From an uncultured Myxococcales bacterium (GTDB lineage: Bacteria > Myxococcota_A > UBA9042 > CAIXZC01), in assembly GCA_903895725.1 (NCBI GenBank), contig CAITUV010000074.1, positions 1-64,000 on the forward strand: a DNA stretch of 64,000 nt. The letters run 5' to 3'. Positions 1 to 9,172 of this stretch are shown piece after piece (the stretch's first letter is position 1; every line of letters starts with the position of its first letter). Made by a program: the position numbers and the translations under genes. The notes beneath the pieces were generated by a model, which worked only from the letters and a program-made list of their open reading frames with translations, was not told where the DNA came from and made no database searches.

Positions 1-525
1 GACGATGTACTCTCCGCAACGGCACGCCAGCTTCTCCTGGATGTGCACGTGTCGCTCGACCCGGGCAGGCACGTACTCGTAGACCACGGTCTCCTTGCCC
101 TTCCCGACCGGCCGGAAATCATGCCCGCCGCACTTCGGGCAGCGGCGCTGCTCTTCCCGAACCTGGTGCACGAACTGCTTCTCCGGCAGAGCCTTCCGCG
201 TCTCGCTGTTCTTCTTGCGGGCAGCGGCTGCCGCTGCCGGGTCGGAGGTGCCGTTTGCCTTCCGCAGCTCTCGGTCCACAGGGGGGATCTTCTCGCTCTT
301 GCGTCCGAAGACCTGGCGCTGCAGACCTTCAACCAACACCTTGAGCGCAGAGTTGTCCTCTGCAAGTCGGGTATTGCTGGTGCGCAGCTCCTCCAGCGTA
401 CTCCTCATCAGTGCGTTTTCGGACTCGAGCTGTGCCACCCGGGCCTGCAGAAGCGCATTCTGCTCCCGGAGCAACCTGCGCTCTTCTTCCCAGAATGCCG
501 GAGGTGTATTTCCCTGGCCGTGCAT
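1..525 (-). CDS. tnpC: IS66 transposase TnpC, N-terminal part (partial)
   Basis: This is the catalytic transposase of an IS66 element; the DDE catalytic domain would be beyond the window edge. From the ATG at 525 the visible 175 residues open with a leucine-rich coiled coil (about 12-65, with ENALLQARVAQLE-like heptads), then the conserved QRQVFGRKSEK motif typical of IS66 TnpC, a basic linker, and a zinc-finger region with CPKCGG and a later CRCG pair near the edge. The start lies 13 bases after the tnpB stop. No frameshift is visible in this part. The reading frame is open to position 1. Confidence 0.85.
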   Translation of the reverse strand, partial: MHGQGNTPPAFWEEERRLLREQNALLQARVAQLESENALMRSTLEELRTSNTRLAEDNSALKVLVEGLQRQVFGRKSEKIPPVDRELRKANGTSDPAAAAAARKKNSETRKALPEKQFVHQVREEQRRCPKCGGHDFRPVGKGKETVVYEYVPARVERHVHIQEKLACRCGEYIV

Positions 526-538
526 GGCCAGCTTAAGA

Positions 539-949
539 TCACGATCGGGATCTCGTGTCAAGCAGTTTCTTGGGCGGACAACCGATGGGGCCGATGACCG
601 GCTTGGGGGTCCACGGGACCGGTCGTCGCACTCGCGAGTAGTCGATGCCGTCCAGCAGCATCGCCAGCTCGGTGGCATCCATCTGCACGCTCGCCGCATC
701 GGCGTGAACGGTCGGAAGCCGGAACTTCCCCATCTCAAGGCGCTTGTAGTACAGCACGAAGCCGCCCACGTCCCAGAACAGGACCTTGGCGCGGTCCGCA
801 CGCCGGCTGACGAAGACGAAAAGATGGCCGCTGTACGGGTCGGCCTTGAGCACCGACTGCACCCGCCCGAGCAGGCCATCGAAACCGTTTCTCATGTCCA
901 CCTGTCCGAGCGCCAGGTAGACCTTGACCGACGGAGGCAACGTCAGCAT
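539..949 (-). CDS. tnpB: IS66 accessory protein TnpB
   Basis: TnpB-type protein (IS66 Orf2) of 136 residues, an accessory factor needed for transposition by several IS66 elements but of unknown biochemical role. It carries the family motifs: an N-terminal VYLALGQVDMRNGFDGL segment, the HLFVFVSRRADRAKVLFWD core and GGFVLYYKRLEMGKF. I start it at the ATG at 949, which overlaps the tnpA stop (ATGCTGA), implying translational coupling; the longer upstream reading is an artefact of the overlap. The C-terminus is slightly longer than the usual 115-120 residues and ends in a basic tail. Confidence 0.88.
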   Translation of the reverse strand: MLTLPPSVKVYLALGQVDMRNGFDGLLGRVQSVLKADPYSGHLFVFVSRRADRAKVLFWDVGGFVLYYKRLEMGKFRLPTVHADAASVQMDATELAMLLDGIDYSRVRRPVPWTPKPVIGPIGCPPKKLLDTRSRS

Positions 950-1311
950 GGCAACCTCCGCAGGCCCTGCACGAGCCCGACCACGTAGAGCTCCGACGTG
1001 CCCTCGCAGAACCGCAGCTTCACGCCGTCCGGAAGCTCGGCCTCGAGCCAACGGTCAACCCGCAGCCCCGGCCCGCACTCCTCAGCCCCCGGCTTCGTAC
1101 CGGCAACGACAACCGGCAACAGCGCCCCGGGCTGCGCTTCCCCCTTGCGTTGCTTTTCATGGCGCAGATGGCTGGCCCACCACGCCAACGTGCTGCGATT
1201 GACCCCATTCTCAGAGGCGAACTCCCAAAGCCCCACCTGCCCCCGGACAGCGTCGTACTTCGCCACCATCTGTCGCCACCAGCGACGGCTCCTCGGCTTT
1301 GCTTTCTCCAT
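943..1311 (-). CDS. tnpA: IS66 accessory protein TnpA
   Basis: Small basic protein (122 residues) in the first position of an IS66 gene set. The N-terminal half contains a helix-turn-helix-like segment (FASENGVNRSTLAWW) as in IS66 OrfA proteins; the C-terminal half (VDRWLEAELPDGVKLRF) matches the conserved end of the family. Starts are possible at 1332, 1317 and 1311; I chose 1311 because a GGAGGG ribosome site lies six bases upstream of it. The stop overlaps the tnpB start by seven bases, so the two are probably coupled. Confidence 0.8.
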   Translation of the reverse strand: MEKAKPRSRRWWRQMVAKYDAVRGQVGLWEFASENGVNRSTLAWWASHLRHEKQRKGEAQPGALLPVVVAGTKPGAEECGPGLRVDRWLEAELPDGVKLRFCEGTSELYVVGLVQGLRRLPC

Positions 1312-1395
1312 CGGCATCCCTCCGTGCAACAACCACGGTGGGATTCTCAGCCTCGAGTTTCAGGGGTGCAAGGCGTCCTCAACCGAGCGGATACG

Positions 1396-1920
1396 CTACT
1401 TGGCTGCCTGCTCGGGATGCCGCTCGAGGAACCCCTTGACGTTGCGGCCGCAGGTGTAGATCACGTTGCCGACCGAGGACACGCTCATGCCCAGCCGCTC
1501 CGCCGCCTGCGCCTTCGTCAGGCCCTGCCTGAGCAGGTCGGCGAGTTCCTGCTTGCGGGCATCGGTCCAGGTGCTGCTTCGGGAGGGGGCCGGCTCAGGG
1601 TCCGGCCAGACCTCGACTGTTACCTGTCCAGTGGCACCGGAGATGAGAACGTTGAAGGAGTCGCGCTGCAGGTCCTCGGTCGTGAGCAGGGATTCGAGCT
1701 TGGCCTTGAGGGCCTCGCCGCGGGCTTCGTGTTCTCTGGCCAGTGTCTCCCGGGTCGCAGCGAACGCGAGCTGGGCCGCGAGGTCCGACTGCAGGCGTGC
1801 ACGGGTGGCGGGGTCCTGGATGCTCTCCAACATCGCGGTCAGGTCCGGCGCCGCCGGTCCGGTGGTCGCGGGCTCGGCCGCGGCCGGGGTGGGGGATTGC
1901 TGGGTGTTGCGCTTGGTCAT
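1396..1920 (-). CDS. Hypothetical protein with C-terminal helix-turn-helix
   Basis: A 174-residue protein I do not recognise as a named family. It begins with a Pro/Ala/Thr-rich stretch (residues 1-35), followed by a charged alpha-helical region likely to form a coiled coil (about 40-95), and ends with a recognisable DNA-binding helix-turn-helix (ARKQELADLLRQGLTKAQAA, then a recognition helix around SVSSVGNVIY). The start at 1920 has a GGAGGA site at good spacing; the frame is open further upstream but without supporting signals. It ends only about 85 bases from tnpA and could be a gene next to which the IS inserted. A regulator or resolvase-like DNA-binding role is inference. Confidence 0.6.
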   Translation of the reverse strand: MTKRNTQQSPTPAAAEPATTGPAAPDLTAMLESIQDPATRARLQSDLAAQLAFAATRETLAREHEARGEALKAKLESLLTTEDLQRDSFNVLISGATGQVTVEVWPDPEPAPSRSSTWTDARKQELADLLRQGLTKAQAAERLGMSVSSVGNVIYTCGRNVKGFLERHPEQAAK

Positions 1921-2295
1921 GGTGTCCTCCGTTGCCCGCGATGCGGGGCGGGCGGCCCGGGACGGACCCACCGCGGGCCCGTGCCAGACGTCAACGTGGC
2001 AGCGGGAAAACAGGCTCGTCAAGCAGGGATAAGCGAGGTCCTTCGATGCCCCCTGCCTCATTGCAGCGAGGGGTAGGCGATGGGGTGCCCGGGTGCCCCG
2101 GGCGGGTACGGTTTGGGTACGGTTTTGCCGGACGGAACGGGACGCAACGGGACGGAACGGGACGCAACGGTCCAATGATTTCAACGGGTTCGGCCTGGGG
2201 CCTCGGGTGACGGGCACTTTCCCAAGCTGAATGTCGCGGGTAGCGGTCGGCGGGCGAGGCCGAGTGGCCCGGCACCGCTCGAGAGCTATTGCCGG
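1921..2295. other. 375-base intergenic region with a short tandem repeat and a hairpin
   Basis: No convincing gene on either strand. It contains four 10-base tandem units alternating GACGGAACGG and GACGCAACGG (2131-2170) and a 7-bp perfect hairpin GCCCGGG/CCCGGGC with a 3-base loop at 2087-2103. The hairpin has no T-run, so I do not call it a terminator. Confidence 0.6.
2131..2170. repeat. Four 10-base tandem units
   Basis: Alternating GACGGAACGG and GACGCAACGG, four units in a row, in the gap upstream of the HTH gene. Partial further copies (GACGG, GTACGG) precede them. They could be binding sites or simple-sequence expansion. Confidence 0.8.
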
Positions 2296-2919
2296 CTACA
2301 GGCCCAGCCCGATTCCCAGCATCGGCCAGTCGAACCAGGCCCCCTTCCCCTGGTCCAGGGGCGCTCCCAACACCAGCGGCAGCTCGAGCGACGCTTCCAG
2401 TCCGATGCGTCCCAGGTAGAGGCGGTATCTCAGCACCGGGCTGAAGTACAATCCGCTGGTGCCGGAAAACTCGTTGACCCCTTGGCTCTCGTCGCAGTCC
2501 GTGCCTCCACCGCCGCACTTCCTGTCACAGCCGAACGAGTGCCCGAACCCCACCATCAGACCGAGCGACAGCAGGTGCCTGCCGGTATCGACAAACCGAA
2601 ATGCCGGCTCCGTGGTCGCTGCGATGACGAAGCGCCCCGAGTCCCCCACGGCATCACACGGCCCGAAGTCCGAGACATAGGCTCCCTGGAAGATCGTCCA
2701 GGCAAATCCCTCCCGGAAGAACAGCTCAGCGATGCTGGCTCGGCCGCCCAGCATTACCGACGGATTGACGAGGCCCGCCACACGGAACCAGTCCGTCGGA
2801 CGCTCTCGTCCCGCCTCGGCGGCCCGGCAAAGCGAGGAGGTCAAGCTCAAGACGGCGAGCACAACGACCGGCGCAAGCACTCCTGCAACCCTCTTCCCCG
2901 CCCCCATCCTGGTCACCAT
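2296..2919 (-). CDS. Exported outer-membrane-like hypothetical protein
   Basis: A 207-residue protein with a signal peptide (hydrophobic core VLAPVVVLAVLSLTSSL, likely cleavage near CRAAEA). The mature part alternates hydrophobic and polar residues and contains repeated aromatic/glycine patterns such as GLYFSPVLRYRLYLG and FDWPMLGIGLGL, as in small outer-membrane beta-barrels. Two cysteine pairs (CDRKCGGGGTDC) sit in what would be a loop. The start at 2919 has a GGAGGGACGA site. No named family recognised; the beta-barrel reading is inference. It is separated from the large gene upstream by about 165 bases. Confidence 0.55.
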   Translation of the reverse strand: MVTRMGAGKRVAGVLAPVVVLAVLSLTSSLCRAAEAGRERPTDWFRVAGLVNPSVMLGGRASIAELFFREGFAWTIFQGAYVSDFGPCDAVGDSGRFVIAATTEPAFRFVDTGRHLLSLGLMVGFGHSFGCDRKCGGGGTDCDESQGVNEFSGTSGLYFSPVLRYRLYLGRIGLEASLELPLVLGAPLDQGKGAWFDWPMLGIGLGL

Positions 2920-3085
2920 TCGTCCCTCCGTCGTCCCCCGCGTCCCAATCTTGAGGCCGGTGCTGCGGTCGGCAGGCTGGCACCGTCGAGGCCCCTCGCA
3001 CAGGTCGGATTCTCATGGCCCAAGTCGTGCCCGTATCCGACTTTTCGCATCATGCCCCGCTTCTCCTTCCCCCGACAGTCCCCCC

Positions 3086-6000
3086 TCAATGCAGAGCGAT
3101 GCCCCTGGGGTAGCCCAGGTTGCTCACGACAGCCTTGAGCCCGGACCCATCCAGATTGGCCTGATACACTTTGCCCGCGTGCAGGTCGGTGAAGTACATC
3201 TTGCCGGAAGGCGAGTGTATGACGATGTGCTGCGGCGTCTGAAGCCCGTTGGCCGCGGACAGGAGCGTTTTGGCACCGGTGCCATCGAGGTTGGCGGACT
3301 TCACGAAGTCGTAGTTCCCATTCCCATATTCGGTCCAGTAGACCTTCCCGCCTGCAAGGTCCAGGGCCACACCGGTGGGGATCCCGGCCGTAGTGGCCAG
3401 TAGCTGCACGTTGTTGCCGTCCAGCCCGCACCGGGATATGGAACCGCCGTAATAGCCGTCAGCCCAGTAGATCCGGCCTCCCGGTACGTCCAGAGCGATG
3501 CCCGACGTGCAGCAGCCCGACCCCGGAAGCACGGTCTCGACATTGCTGCCGTCCAGGTTGGAGCGCTGGATCTTCGGGTTGCCGGTCTGGTTGGTCCAGT
3601 AGATCTTGCCGCCTGCGACGTCGAGCGCAATGCCGTATGGGCTGGGCTTCCCGGTCAGTACCGACAGGATGCCGCTGCCGTCCAGATTGGCGCTGCGGAT
3701 GGCCGTGTCGTTATCGGGCCAGTACATCTTGTCCGCAGTCAAGTCCAGGTCATCCGCATCGACCCCGCCGGAGATCAGGGTGGCCAGACCGGTTCCGTCC
3801 ACGTTGACGCGGCTGATGCTCGCCTTGGACACGTCGGTGAAGTACAGCACCGGCTGGGCCGTCTGGCAGAGCCCCCCGACGCACGTGGCTCCAGGGGCCG
3901 CACAGGTCCCGCACGCGCCTCCGCACCCGTCGGGGCCGCACTCTTTGCCCGCACAAGTGGGCACACAGGTCTTTCCCGGCTGTCCCAGCTTGAGCAGGAA
4001 GATGTCATCGGACAGGACCCAGGCCAGCTTGCCCCCGCCGAAGTCGACGGAGCCATCCCGGAGCTCCCCTGCAACGAAGACATCTCCGTCGGCATTCACC
4101 GCGACCGCGTTGGCAAACTCGTTGTTCATTGCCTTGTACGTCTTCCACCAGAAGGCCCCCCCGGTGGGGTCGAGCCTCACGACAAAGATGTCGGAAGCGT
4201 ATCCATAGGGTATGGAGCCGCCGCCGAAGTCGATGCTGCTGCTGCCGTAGAAGCCCGCCAGGTAGAGGTTTCCGGCCTTGTCGGAGGCCACGTCGGACAA
4301 GGTGTTCCACGGTCCGCCGCCGAAATCCTTGGCCCATTTCGGGGTGCCGTCGCCCCCGAAGGAGGCTGCAAAGACATCCCCCTGCGCCGAGTTGTTCTTC
4401 AGGATGGCGGCGCCGAAATCGACCTGGTTGCTCCAGAGCTCGCCTACGATGGTCACGTTGCCATCGGGGCCGACGGTCGCTGCGTGCACCTCGTCGTTGT
4501 CGGTTCCTCCCCATCCCTTGCACCAGGCGTAGTCCCCCGTACTGCTGAAGCGGGCCAGGAAGACGTCGCCCAACCCCTGCTGGTGGTTCTGCAGAGTGGA
4601 GGTCCCCACCGAGATCTGCTGGCTCTTGAAAACCGCAGCAAGGAACACACTTCCGTCGGCAGCGACTGCCAGCCCTCGTCCTTCTTCGAGGTAGTTGCTG
4701 CCGAAGGCCTTGGACCAGGAGTGTGCTCCGGCCGAGGAGTACTTCGCCAGGAACACGTCCGTGTTGCCCTGGCAGGCCAGCGAGCCCCCTCCCAGGTTGA
4801 CCGGGCCGGGCCCGAAGTAGCCCGTCACGAAGACGTTTCCGGTCCCGTCCGCAGCCACGGCCGTGCCGGTTCCCCCGCCCAGATTCGAGGACCACTGCAG
4901 GGTACCTTCTGCAGAGTAGCGGGCAAGGAAGCCCGCACCCGTTGCCAGGAGATAGCCATTCGAGTCGAACGCCAGATCGACCACTTCCGCGGGCACGGTC
5001 TTGGACCACACGTGGCTGCCGTTGGCATTGAAGCACGCCACGTAGCCTCCGGCGGGGAGCCCGCCGCCGCCGAAGTCGACGGAAGTCGATTCGTGTTTGC
5101 CTCCGAGGCAGACTGCGCCGGTGCTGCTGGCCGCCACGGCACTCCCGAAGTCGTTGCCGAAGCCGCCCCAGCTCTTGGACCACAGGTGCTTGGGAATGCA
5201 GAGGCCATCGAGACATGCCTCGCCGAACGCGCAAGTCCCGCACGTGCCGCCACAGCCGTCGTCGCCGCACTGCTTGCCGGCGCAGGCCGGCTGGCAATCG
5301 ACACAGGTGCCGCTCAGGCAGATCCAGCTTCCCGCCGGGCCGCATGGGGTGTAGTCCGGAAGGGTCGCGCTCTTGCAGCCGGCCTTGGGCTCGCAGGAGT
5401 CCTTGGTGCATTCCTTGCCGTCGTTGCAGTCGATTGGGGGACCGGACACGCATTGACCCTTGACGCAACCGTCGCCGTCCGTGCAGACGTCCCCGTCGGA
5501 GCACGTTGCGCCATTGGGGGAGTGCACGCACCCGGCCTGTCCATCGCACGAGTCATCCGTGCACGGGTTGCCGTCATCGCAAGCCAGCACGTTGGAGGGC
5601 TTGCAGGCTCCGGCGACACACGAGTCGCCCAGGGTACAGGCGCTGCCGTCGTCGCAGGGGCCGGACACCGGAGTATGCTGGCAGCCCTGGGCGGGCACGC
5701 AAGTGTCCTTGGTGCAGGCGTTCTGGTCGTCGCAGGGCTCCGCCCCGGTGGCGATGCACCAGCCTCCTGCGCAGTGGTCGTTCAGCGTGCAGGGATTCCC
5801 ATCGTCGCATGCGGCCTGATTGGGGACGAACTGGCATCCGACCAGTGCCCCGCAGGAGTCGTCGGTGCAGGCGTTTCCATCGTTGCAGACCAGCTCGGAG
5901 GACGAAATGCAGGCACCGAGGTGGCAGTGGTCGGACACGGTGCACACGCTGCCGTCGTCGCACGGGGCCGAATTGACCGAGGTCACACACCCGTTGAGCG

Positions 6001-7789
6001 GGTCACAGGAGTGGTCGGTGCACGGGTTGTCATCGACGCACTGGAGCACGCCTCCGCCCATGCAGAGGCCCTCCTTGCAGGCATCATCCGTGGTGCAGGC
6101 GTTGGCGTCGTCGCAGGCACCGGCCGCCGGCTCATGGACGCACAACCCTCCGGGAACGCAGGAGTCAAGCGTGCAGACATTTGCGTCGTCGCAGTCGACC
6201 TTCGGCCCGGACTGGCATACTCCGCCCGAGCACTGGTCGCCCACGGTGCATTCGTCGACGTCCTGGCACGGGGACTGATTGTCCGTATGAACGCAACCGC
6301 TCACAGGGTCGCACGAGTCGTCGGTGCAGGGATTCCCGTCGTTGCAGTTGACCGTAAGGCCTGAAGCGCACGTCCCCTGGCTGCACTTGCTGTTGTAGAC
6401 GCAGGCGTTTCCGCTCTCGCAAAGCTGTCCCTCGTGATCGGGAACGAGCGTGCAGTCGCCGGCGGCCGGGTCGCACGAAGCCTTCAGGCAGAAGGCCTCG
6501 GGGCCCTGGGGAGGCTCGCAGGCGACGACCGTAGCCACATCCACGATGCACTGATATGGAACCGCTGTCGTGTCGCAGATGAGCGTGCCGTTACACAGGT
6601 CCCCGTCTTCCAGCGGCTCGCAGTCCGGATCCTGGAGGCAGTCGCACGGTACGGAGATCCCACCGCAGACTCCGTCCTGACACACGTCGGCCAGCGTGCA
6701 CGGGTCACCGTCGTCGCAGTCCGCCTCGTTGGGCGGGTACTGGCATCCGCCGTCGTCGGTACAGACGTTGTCCGTGCAGGGATTCTCGTCGTCGCACTGG
6801 ACGGGGTCCCCGACACACTGGCCCGTGACACAGTGATCCGCCACGGTGCACGGGTTGCCGTCGTTGCATGCGCCTGAGCCCAGCGTCTCGTTGACGCATC
6901 CTTCCTGGCCCGAGCACTTGTCCGCGGTGCAGTCGTTGCCGTCTTCGCAGAGGTTGACGAAGTCGCCCTGGACGAGGTCCGGCTCGTCGACGTCACCGTC
7001 GCAGTCATCGTCGAGCCCGTTGCAGCTTTCGGCTGCCGGGCTGCCGGCGTCGCAGGAGGAGAGGCCGCCTTCCTGGCACATCCGCTTGCCGGTGCACTTG
7101 CCGTGCTCGTTCTCGACGGCGCAGGGCGTGGTGAGGCCCCGTGCAATCGAGCTTGCAGTGCAGGGGCAGTCTCCGGTGTCGTTGACGCACTGCTTGAGGG
7201 ATGCCCCCTCCACCGACTGGACCTGCTGACAGGAGAATCCCCAGGGGCAATCGTTCTTGGCTCCGCACGGGCCGCTGCAGAAACTTCCCGACGCCTGATA
7301 GCTGATGCAGGCGTCGGCAGCCCCGCCCAGACTGGTGCAGTCGCTGTTCTGCGAACAGGGTCGGCACAGGTTCGCATGGAGCGACACGCAGACGTACACC
7401 AGGTCCGGTGCGCTTCCTGCCACCTGCTGGCATTTCCACCCGAGGGGGCACTCCTCCTGGCACAACATGGAGCAGACCCCTTCGCCGAGGTGCTGCACGC
7501 ACCAGCCGGACTGGCAGTCGACGTTCTCCGTACAGGGGTCGAGGAAGCATCCCTGGCCGGCTTCACACTGAGGTCCGACCGCTTCCGGTGCCAGGTCCAC
7601 GGCGTCGGCTCCTGCGTGAGCCTCAGTCTCCTCGACCACGTCGGTGGCGAGTATGACATCTCCGGTCGGCTCCGGGGACGACTCAGTCGGAACGTCCGTC
7701 GGAGAGACTTGGGCCGGAGAGCCGCACCCCCCTGGAGCGAGTGTCAGACATGCGAACAGGACCGTACGCGAAGAAAGCGACTTGAGCAT
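3086..7789 (-). CDS. Giant Cys-rich surface protein with SBBP and YWTD propellers
   Basis: Predicted exported protein of 1567 residues. The N-terminus is a signal peptide ending at a weak lipobox (APGGC, Cys22). Then come a module shared with the gene at 47315-51166 (FLDPCTENVDCQSGWC), a metal-binding-like CNGLDDDCDGDVDE segment near residue 260, and about twenty CDDGNPCT-type units to about residue 840, resembling slime-mould Dicty_CTDC repeats. A GKQCGDDGCGG unit leads into SBBP-type repeats (WSKxxGG, about 880-1240); a second GKECGPDGCGG unit leads into YWTD/LDL-receptor-B-like repeats (GKIYWTN, SNLDGS) to the end. I chose ATG 7789 over GTG 7804 because GGGAGG lies between them. A TTGACG-N17-TAATTT promoter precedes it. 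A binding or adhesion role is inference. Confidence 0.85.
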   Translation of the reverse strand: MLKSLSSRTVLFACLTLAPGGCGSPAQVSPTDVPTESSPEPTGDVILATDVVEETEAHAGADAVDLAPEAVGPQCEAGQGCFLDPCTENVDCQSGWCVQHLGEGVCSMLCQEECPLGWKCQQVAGSAPDLVYVCVSLHANLCRPCSQNSDCTSLGGAADACISYQASGSFCSGPCGAKNDCPWGFSCQQVQSVEGASLKQCVNDTGDCPCTASSIARGLTTPCAVENEHGKCTGKRMCQEGGLSSCDAGSPAAESCNGLDDDCDGDVDEPDLVQGDFVNLCEDGNDCTADKCSGQEGCVNETLGSGACNDGNPCTVADHCVTGQCVGDPVQCDDENPCTDNVCTDDGGCQYPPNEADCDDGDPCTLADVCQDGVCGGISVPCDCLQDPDCEPLEDGDLCNGTLICDTTAVPYQCIVDVATVVACEPPQGPEAFCLKASCDPAAGDCTLVPDHEGQLCESGNACVYNSKCSQGTCASGLTVNCNDGNPCTDDSCDPVSGCVHTDNQSPCQDVDECTVGDQCSGGVCQSGPKVDCDDANVCTLDSCVPGGLCVHEPAAGACDDANACTTDDACKEGLCMGGGVLQCVDDNPCTDHSCDPLNGCVTSVNSAPCDDGSVCTVSDHCHLGACISSSELVCNDGNACTDDSCGALVGCQFVPNQAACDDGNPCTLNDHCAGGWCIATGAEPCDDQNACTKDTCVPAQGCQHTPVSGPCDDGSACTLGDSCVAGACKPSNVLACDDGNPCTDDSCDGQAGCVHSPNGATCSDGDVCTDGDGCVKGQCVSGPPIDCNDGKECTKDSCEPKAGCKSATLPDYTPCGPAGSWICLSGTCVDCQPACAGKQCGDDGCGGTCGTCAFGEACLDGLCIPKHLWSKSWGGFGNDFGSAVAASSTGAVCLGGKHESTSVDFGGGGLPAGGYVACFNANGSHVWSKTVPAEVVDLAFDSNGYLLATGAGFLARYSAEGTLQWSSNLGGGTGTAVAADGTGNVFVTGYFGPGPVNLGGGSLACQGNTDVFLAKYSSAGAHSWSKAFGSNYLEEGRGLAVAADGSVFLAAVFKSQQISVGTSTLQNHQQGLGDVFLARFSSTGDYAWCKGWGGTDNDEVHAATVGPDGNVTIVGELWSNQVDFGAAILKNNSAQGDVFAASFGGDGTPKWAKDFGGGPWNTLSDVASDKAGNLYLAGFYGSSSIDFGGGSIPYGYASDIFVVRLDPTGGAFWWKTYKAMNNEFANAVAVNADGDVFVAGELRDGSVDFGGGKLAWVLSDDIFLLKLGQPGKTCVPTCAGKECGPDGCGGACGTCAAPGATCVGGLCQTAQPVLYFTDVSKASISRVNVDGTGLATLISGGVDADDLDLTADKMYWPDNDTAIRSANLDGSGILSVLTGKPSPYGIALDVAGGKIYWTNQTGNPKIQRSNLDGSNVETVLPGSGCCTSGIALDVPGGRIYWADGYYGGSISRCGLDGNNVQLLATTAGIPTGVALDLAGGKVYWTEYGNGNYDFVKSANLDGTGAKTLLSAANGLQTPQHIVIHSPSGKMYFTDLHAGKVYQANLDGSGLKAVVSNLGYPRGIALH

Positions 7790-7813
7790 CGGGATACCTC
7801 CCACCTCCCAGCG

Positions 7814-7842
7814 AAATTACTCCATGGGCACGTCAGCGTCAA
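7814..7842 (-). promoter_or_regulatory. Putative sigma70-like promoter for the 3086-7789 gene
   Basis: On the minus strand TTGACG (7837-7842) and TAATTT (7814-7819) are separated by 17 bases, followed by a short leader and the ribosome site. Good match in both boxes; not tested. Confidence 0.5.
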
Positions 7843-7906
7843 CGCACCCGGCCCTCCGGCTGCTGCCCGTCGAACGGGGGCGCATGGTACCAGGGGCCGC
7901 CCTTTG

Positions 7907-9145
7907 CTAATCCAGCGGCGGATAGAAGACGAGGTTGTCGATGGTCACGTTGGGGTTGGTGTACTCCGCGATGATCTTGACCATGGGGCTGCCGCCACAG
8001 GCTCGAAAGCCGAAGAAGCTCACCACCGGGTTGGTTCCCTCGCATCCTGACGGCGGGTTCCCCTCATAGGAGAACTGGTCGTACCCGACCTGGTTGCCAG
8101 CGGCATCGTAGCCCCGGAGCGTGATGACCGGCTCACTGTTGCTTGCCGACGGCACCGAGCTCATGCCGAATGCGAGCACCCCCTGGGTCAGATCAAACTG
8201 CACAGCGTACTTCCCCGGTGCGGGCGCAAGGTCGGCTCCGACGAAGACCACCATGTTGGACATGGGGGCATCTTCGTTCCCTGTGATGCAGAAGACCATG
8301 GTGCTCATCATACCGCCGACCTTGGTGATGCCCCACTGGACCAGGTAGTCTTCCAGCTCGCACTTCATGCAGCCCAGCACGTCGGGACCACCCCAGGGGT
8401 AAGTTCCGTCACCGTTGCAACAGGGGCACGTGTTGCACTTCTCGATGCCTTCGAAGTCGACCGTCGTGTGGTCGGGGGGGAACTGCTGGAGCGAGTTGAA
8501 GTTGTCCGTGTACTGCTCGCAGAACTCCAGTGACTTCTTGCCCAGGCAAACCCCGCCCAGGCACTGGTCGTCGGTTGTCTTGTCGTCGCTGTCGTCGCAG
8601 GGCAGTCCGTCCTGCGCCGGGAGCGGCTCGCAACCCCCCGTATTGGAATTGCAGACGTCGTCCAGGCACGGATCCGGATTGTCCGGGCAGGTCACCACCG
8701 TCTCGGGATCCAACTCGCATTGCCCGGTTTCCGGTACGCACGCAAGGTAGCCGGCGCAGAGGTTCTCGGGAGGAGGGCAGACCCCGCACTCTCCCCCGCA
8801 GCCGTCCGGCCCGCACTGCTTCCCCGCACAGTCCGGAGCACATGGCGATTCGTCCGACTCGACGGGGGCATCCGGGGAAGATTCCGTGCCATCCGCCAGG
8901 TCCGGCTGCAGAACCTCGGATTGGAGCTCGACGGTGTCCGGAACGGGAGGCTCGGTCGTCTCCTGTCCTCCCGCTTCGGGTTCCGGCAGAGCATCCATCC
9001 CGTTCAATTCCGTGCCGATGTCGGGAGGGACCAGGCTCGGAGTTACCTCCTCCCCGGCGGGAACGTCGGTGCCTTTCCCATCGGTGGAACAGGCCAGAGT
9101 CATCGCGGAAAGCAACGATACGAGCGCCAGGTTTCGGAACCGCAT
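7907..9145 (-). CDS. Cys-rich lipoprotein with C-terminal jelly-roll-like domain
   Basis: Lipoprotein of 412 residues with a clear lipobox (TLAC, Cys19). An acidic, Pro/Glu-rich linker (about 20-105) leads to a GKQCGPDGCGG cysteine unit, then a CLDDVCNSNTGGC unit. The C-terminal 200 residues contain NTCPCCNGDG and a beta-rich domain (PVITLRGYDAAGNQVGYDQF, VTIDNLVFYPP) that resembles carbohydrate-binding jelly-roll domains ending in the typical IDNLxF strand. It is 27 bases downstream of the SPFH gene and probably cotranscribed with it. Function unknown; ligand binding is inference. Confidence 0.75.
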   Translation of the reverse strand: MRFRNLALVSLLSAMTLACSTDGKGTDVPAGEEVTPSLVPPDIGTELNGMDALPEPEAGGQETTEPPVPDTVELQSEVLQPDLADGTESSPDAPVESDESPCAPDCAGKQCGPDGCGGECGVCPPPENLCAGYLACVPETGQCELDPETVVTCPDNPDPCLDDVCNSNTGGCEPLPAQDGLPCDDSDDKTTDDQCLGGVCLGKKSLEFCEQYTDNFNSLQQFPPDHTTVDFEGIEKCNTCPCCNGDGTYPWGGPDVLGCMKCELEDYLVQWGITKVGGMMSTMVFCITGNEDAPMSNMVVFVGADLAPAPGKYAVQFDLTQGVLAFGMSSVPSASNSEPVITLRGYDAAGNQVGYDQFSYEGNPPSGCEGTNPVVSFFGFRACGGSPMVKIIAEYTNPNVTIDNLVFYPPLD

Positions 9146-9172
9146 GGTCGCCTCCTTGGAGCTATGTACCGC

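Larger units (their letters stand above)
1..1311 (-). mobile_element. IS66-family insertion sequence, truncated by the window edge
   Basis: Three adjacent minus-strand genes have the IS66 order tnpA, tnpB, tnpC, with the tnpA/tnpB overlap usual for this family. Only the first 175 codons of tnpC are present, so the far end, its terminal inverted repeat and any target duplication lie outside the window. The near terminal repeat, if intact, must lie between the tnpA start and the HTH gene ending at 1396, but with only one end available I could not define it. Family assignment is firm; completeness and activity cannot be judged. Confidence 0.85.
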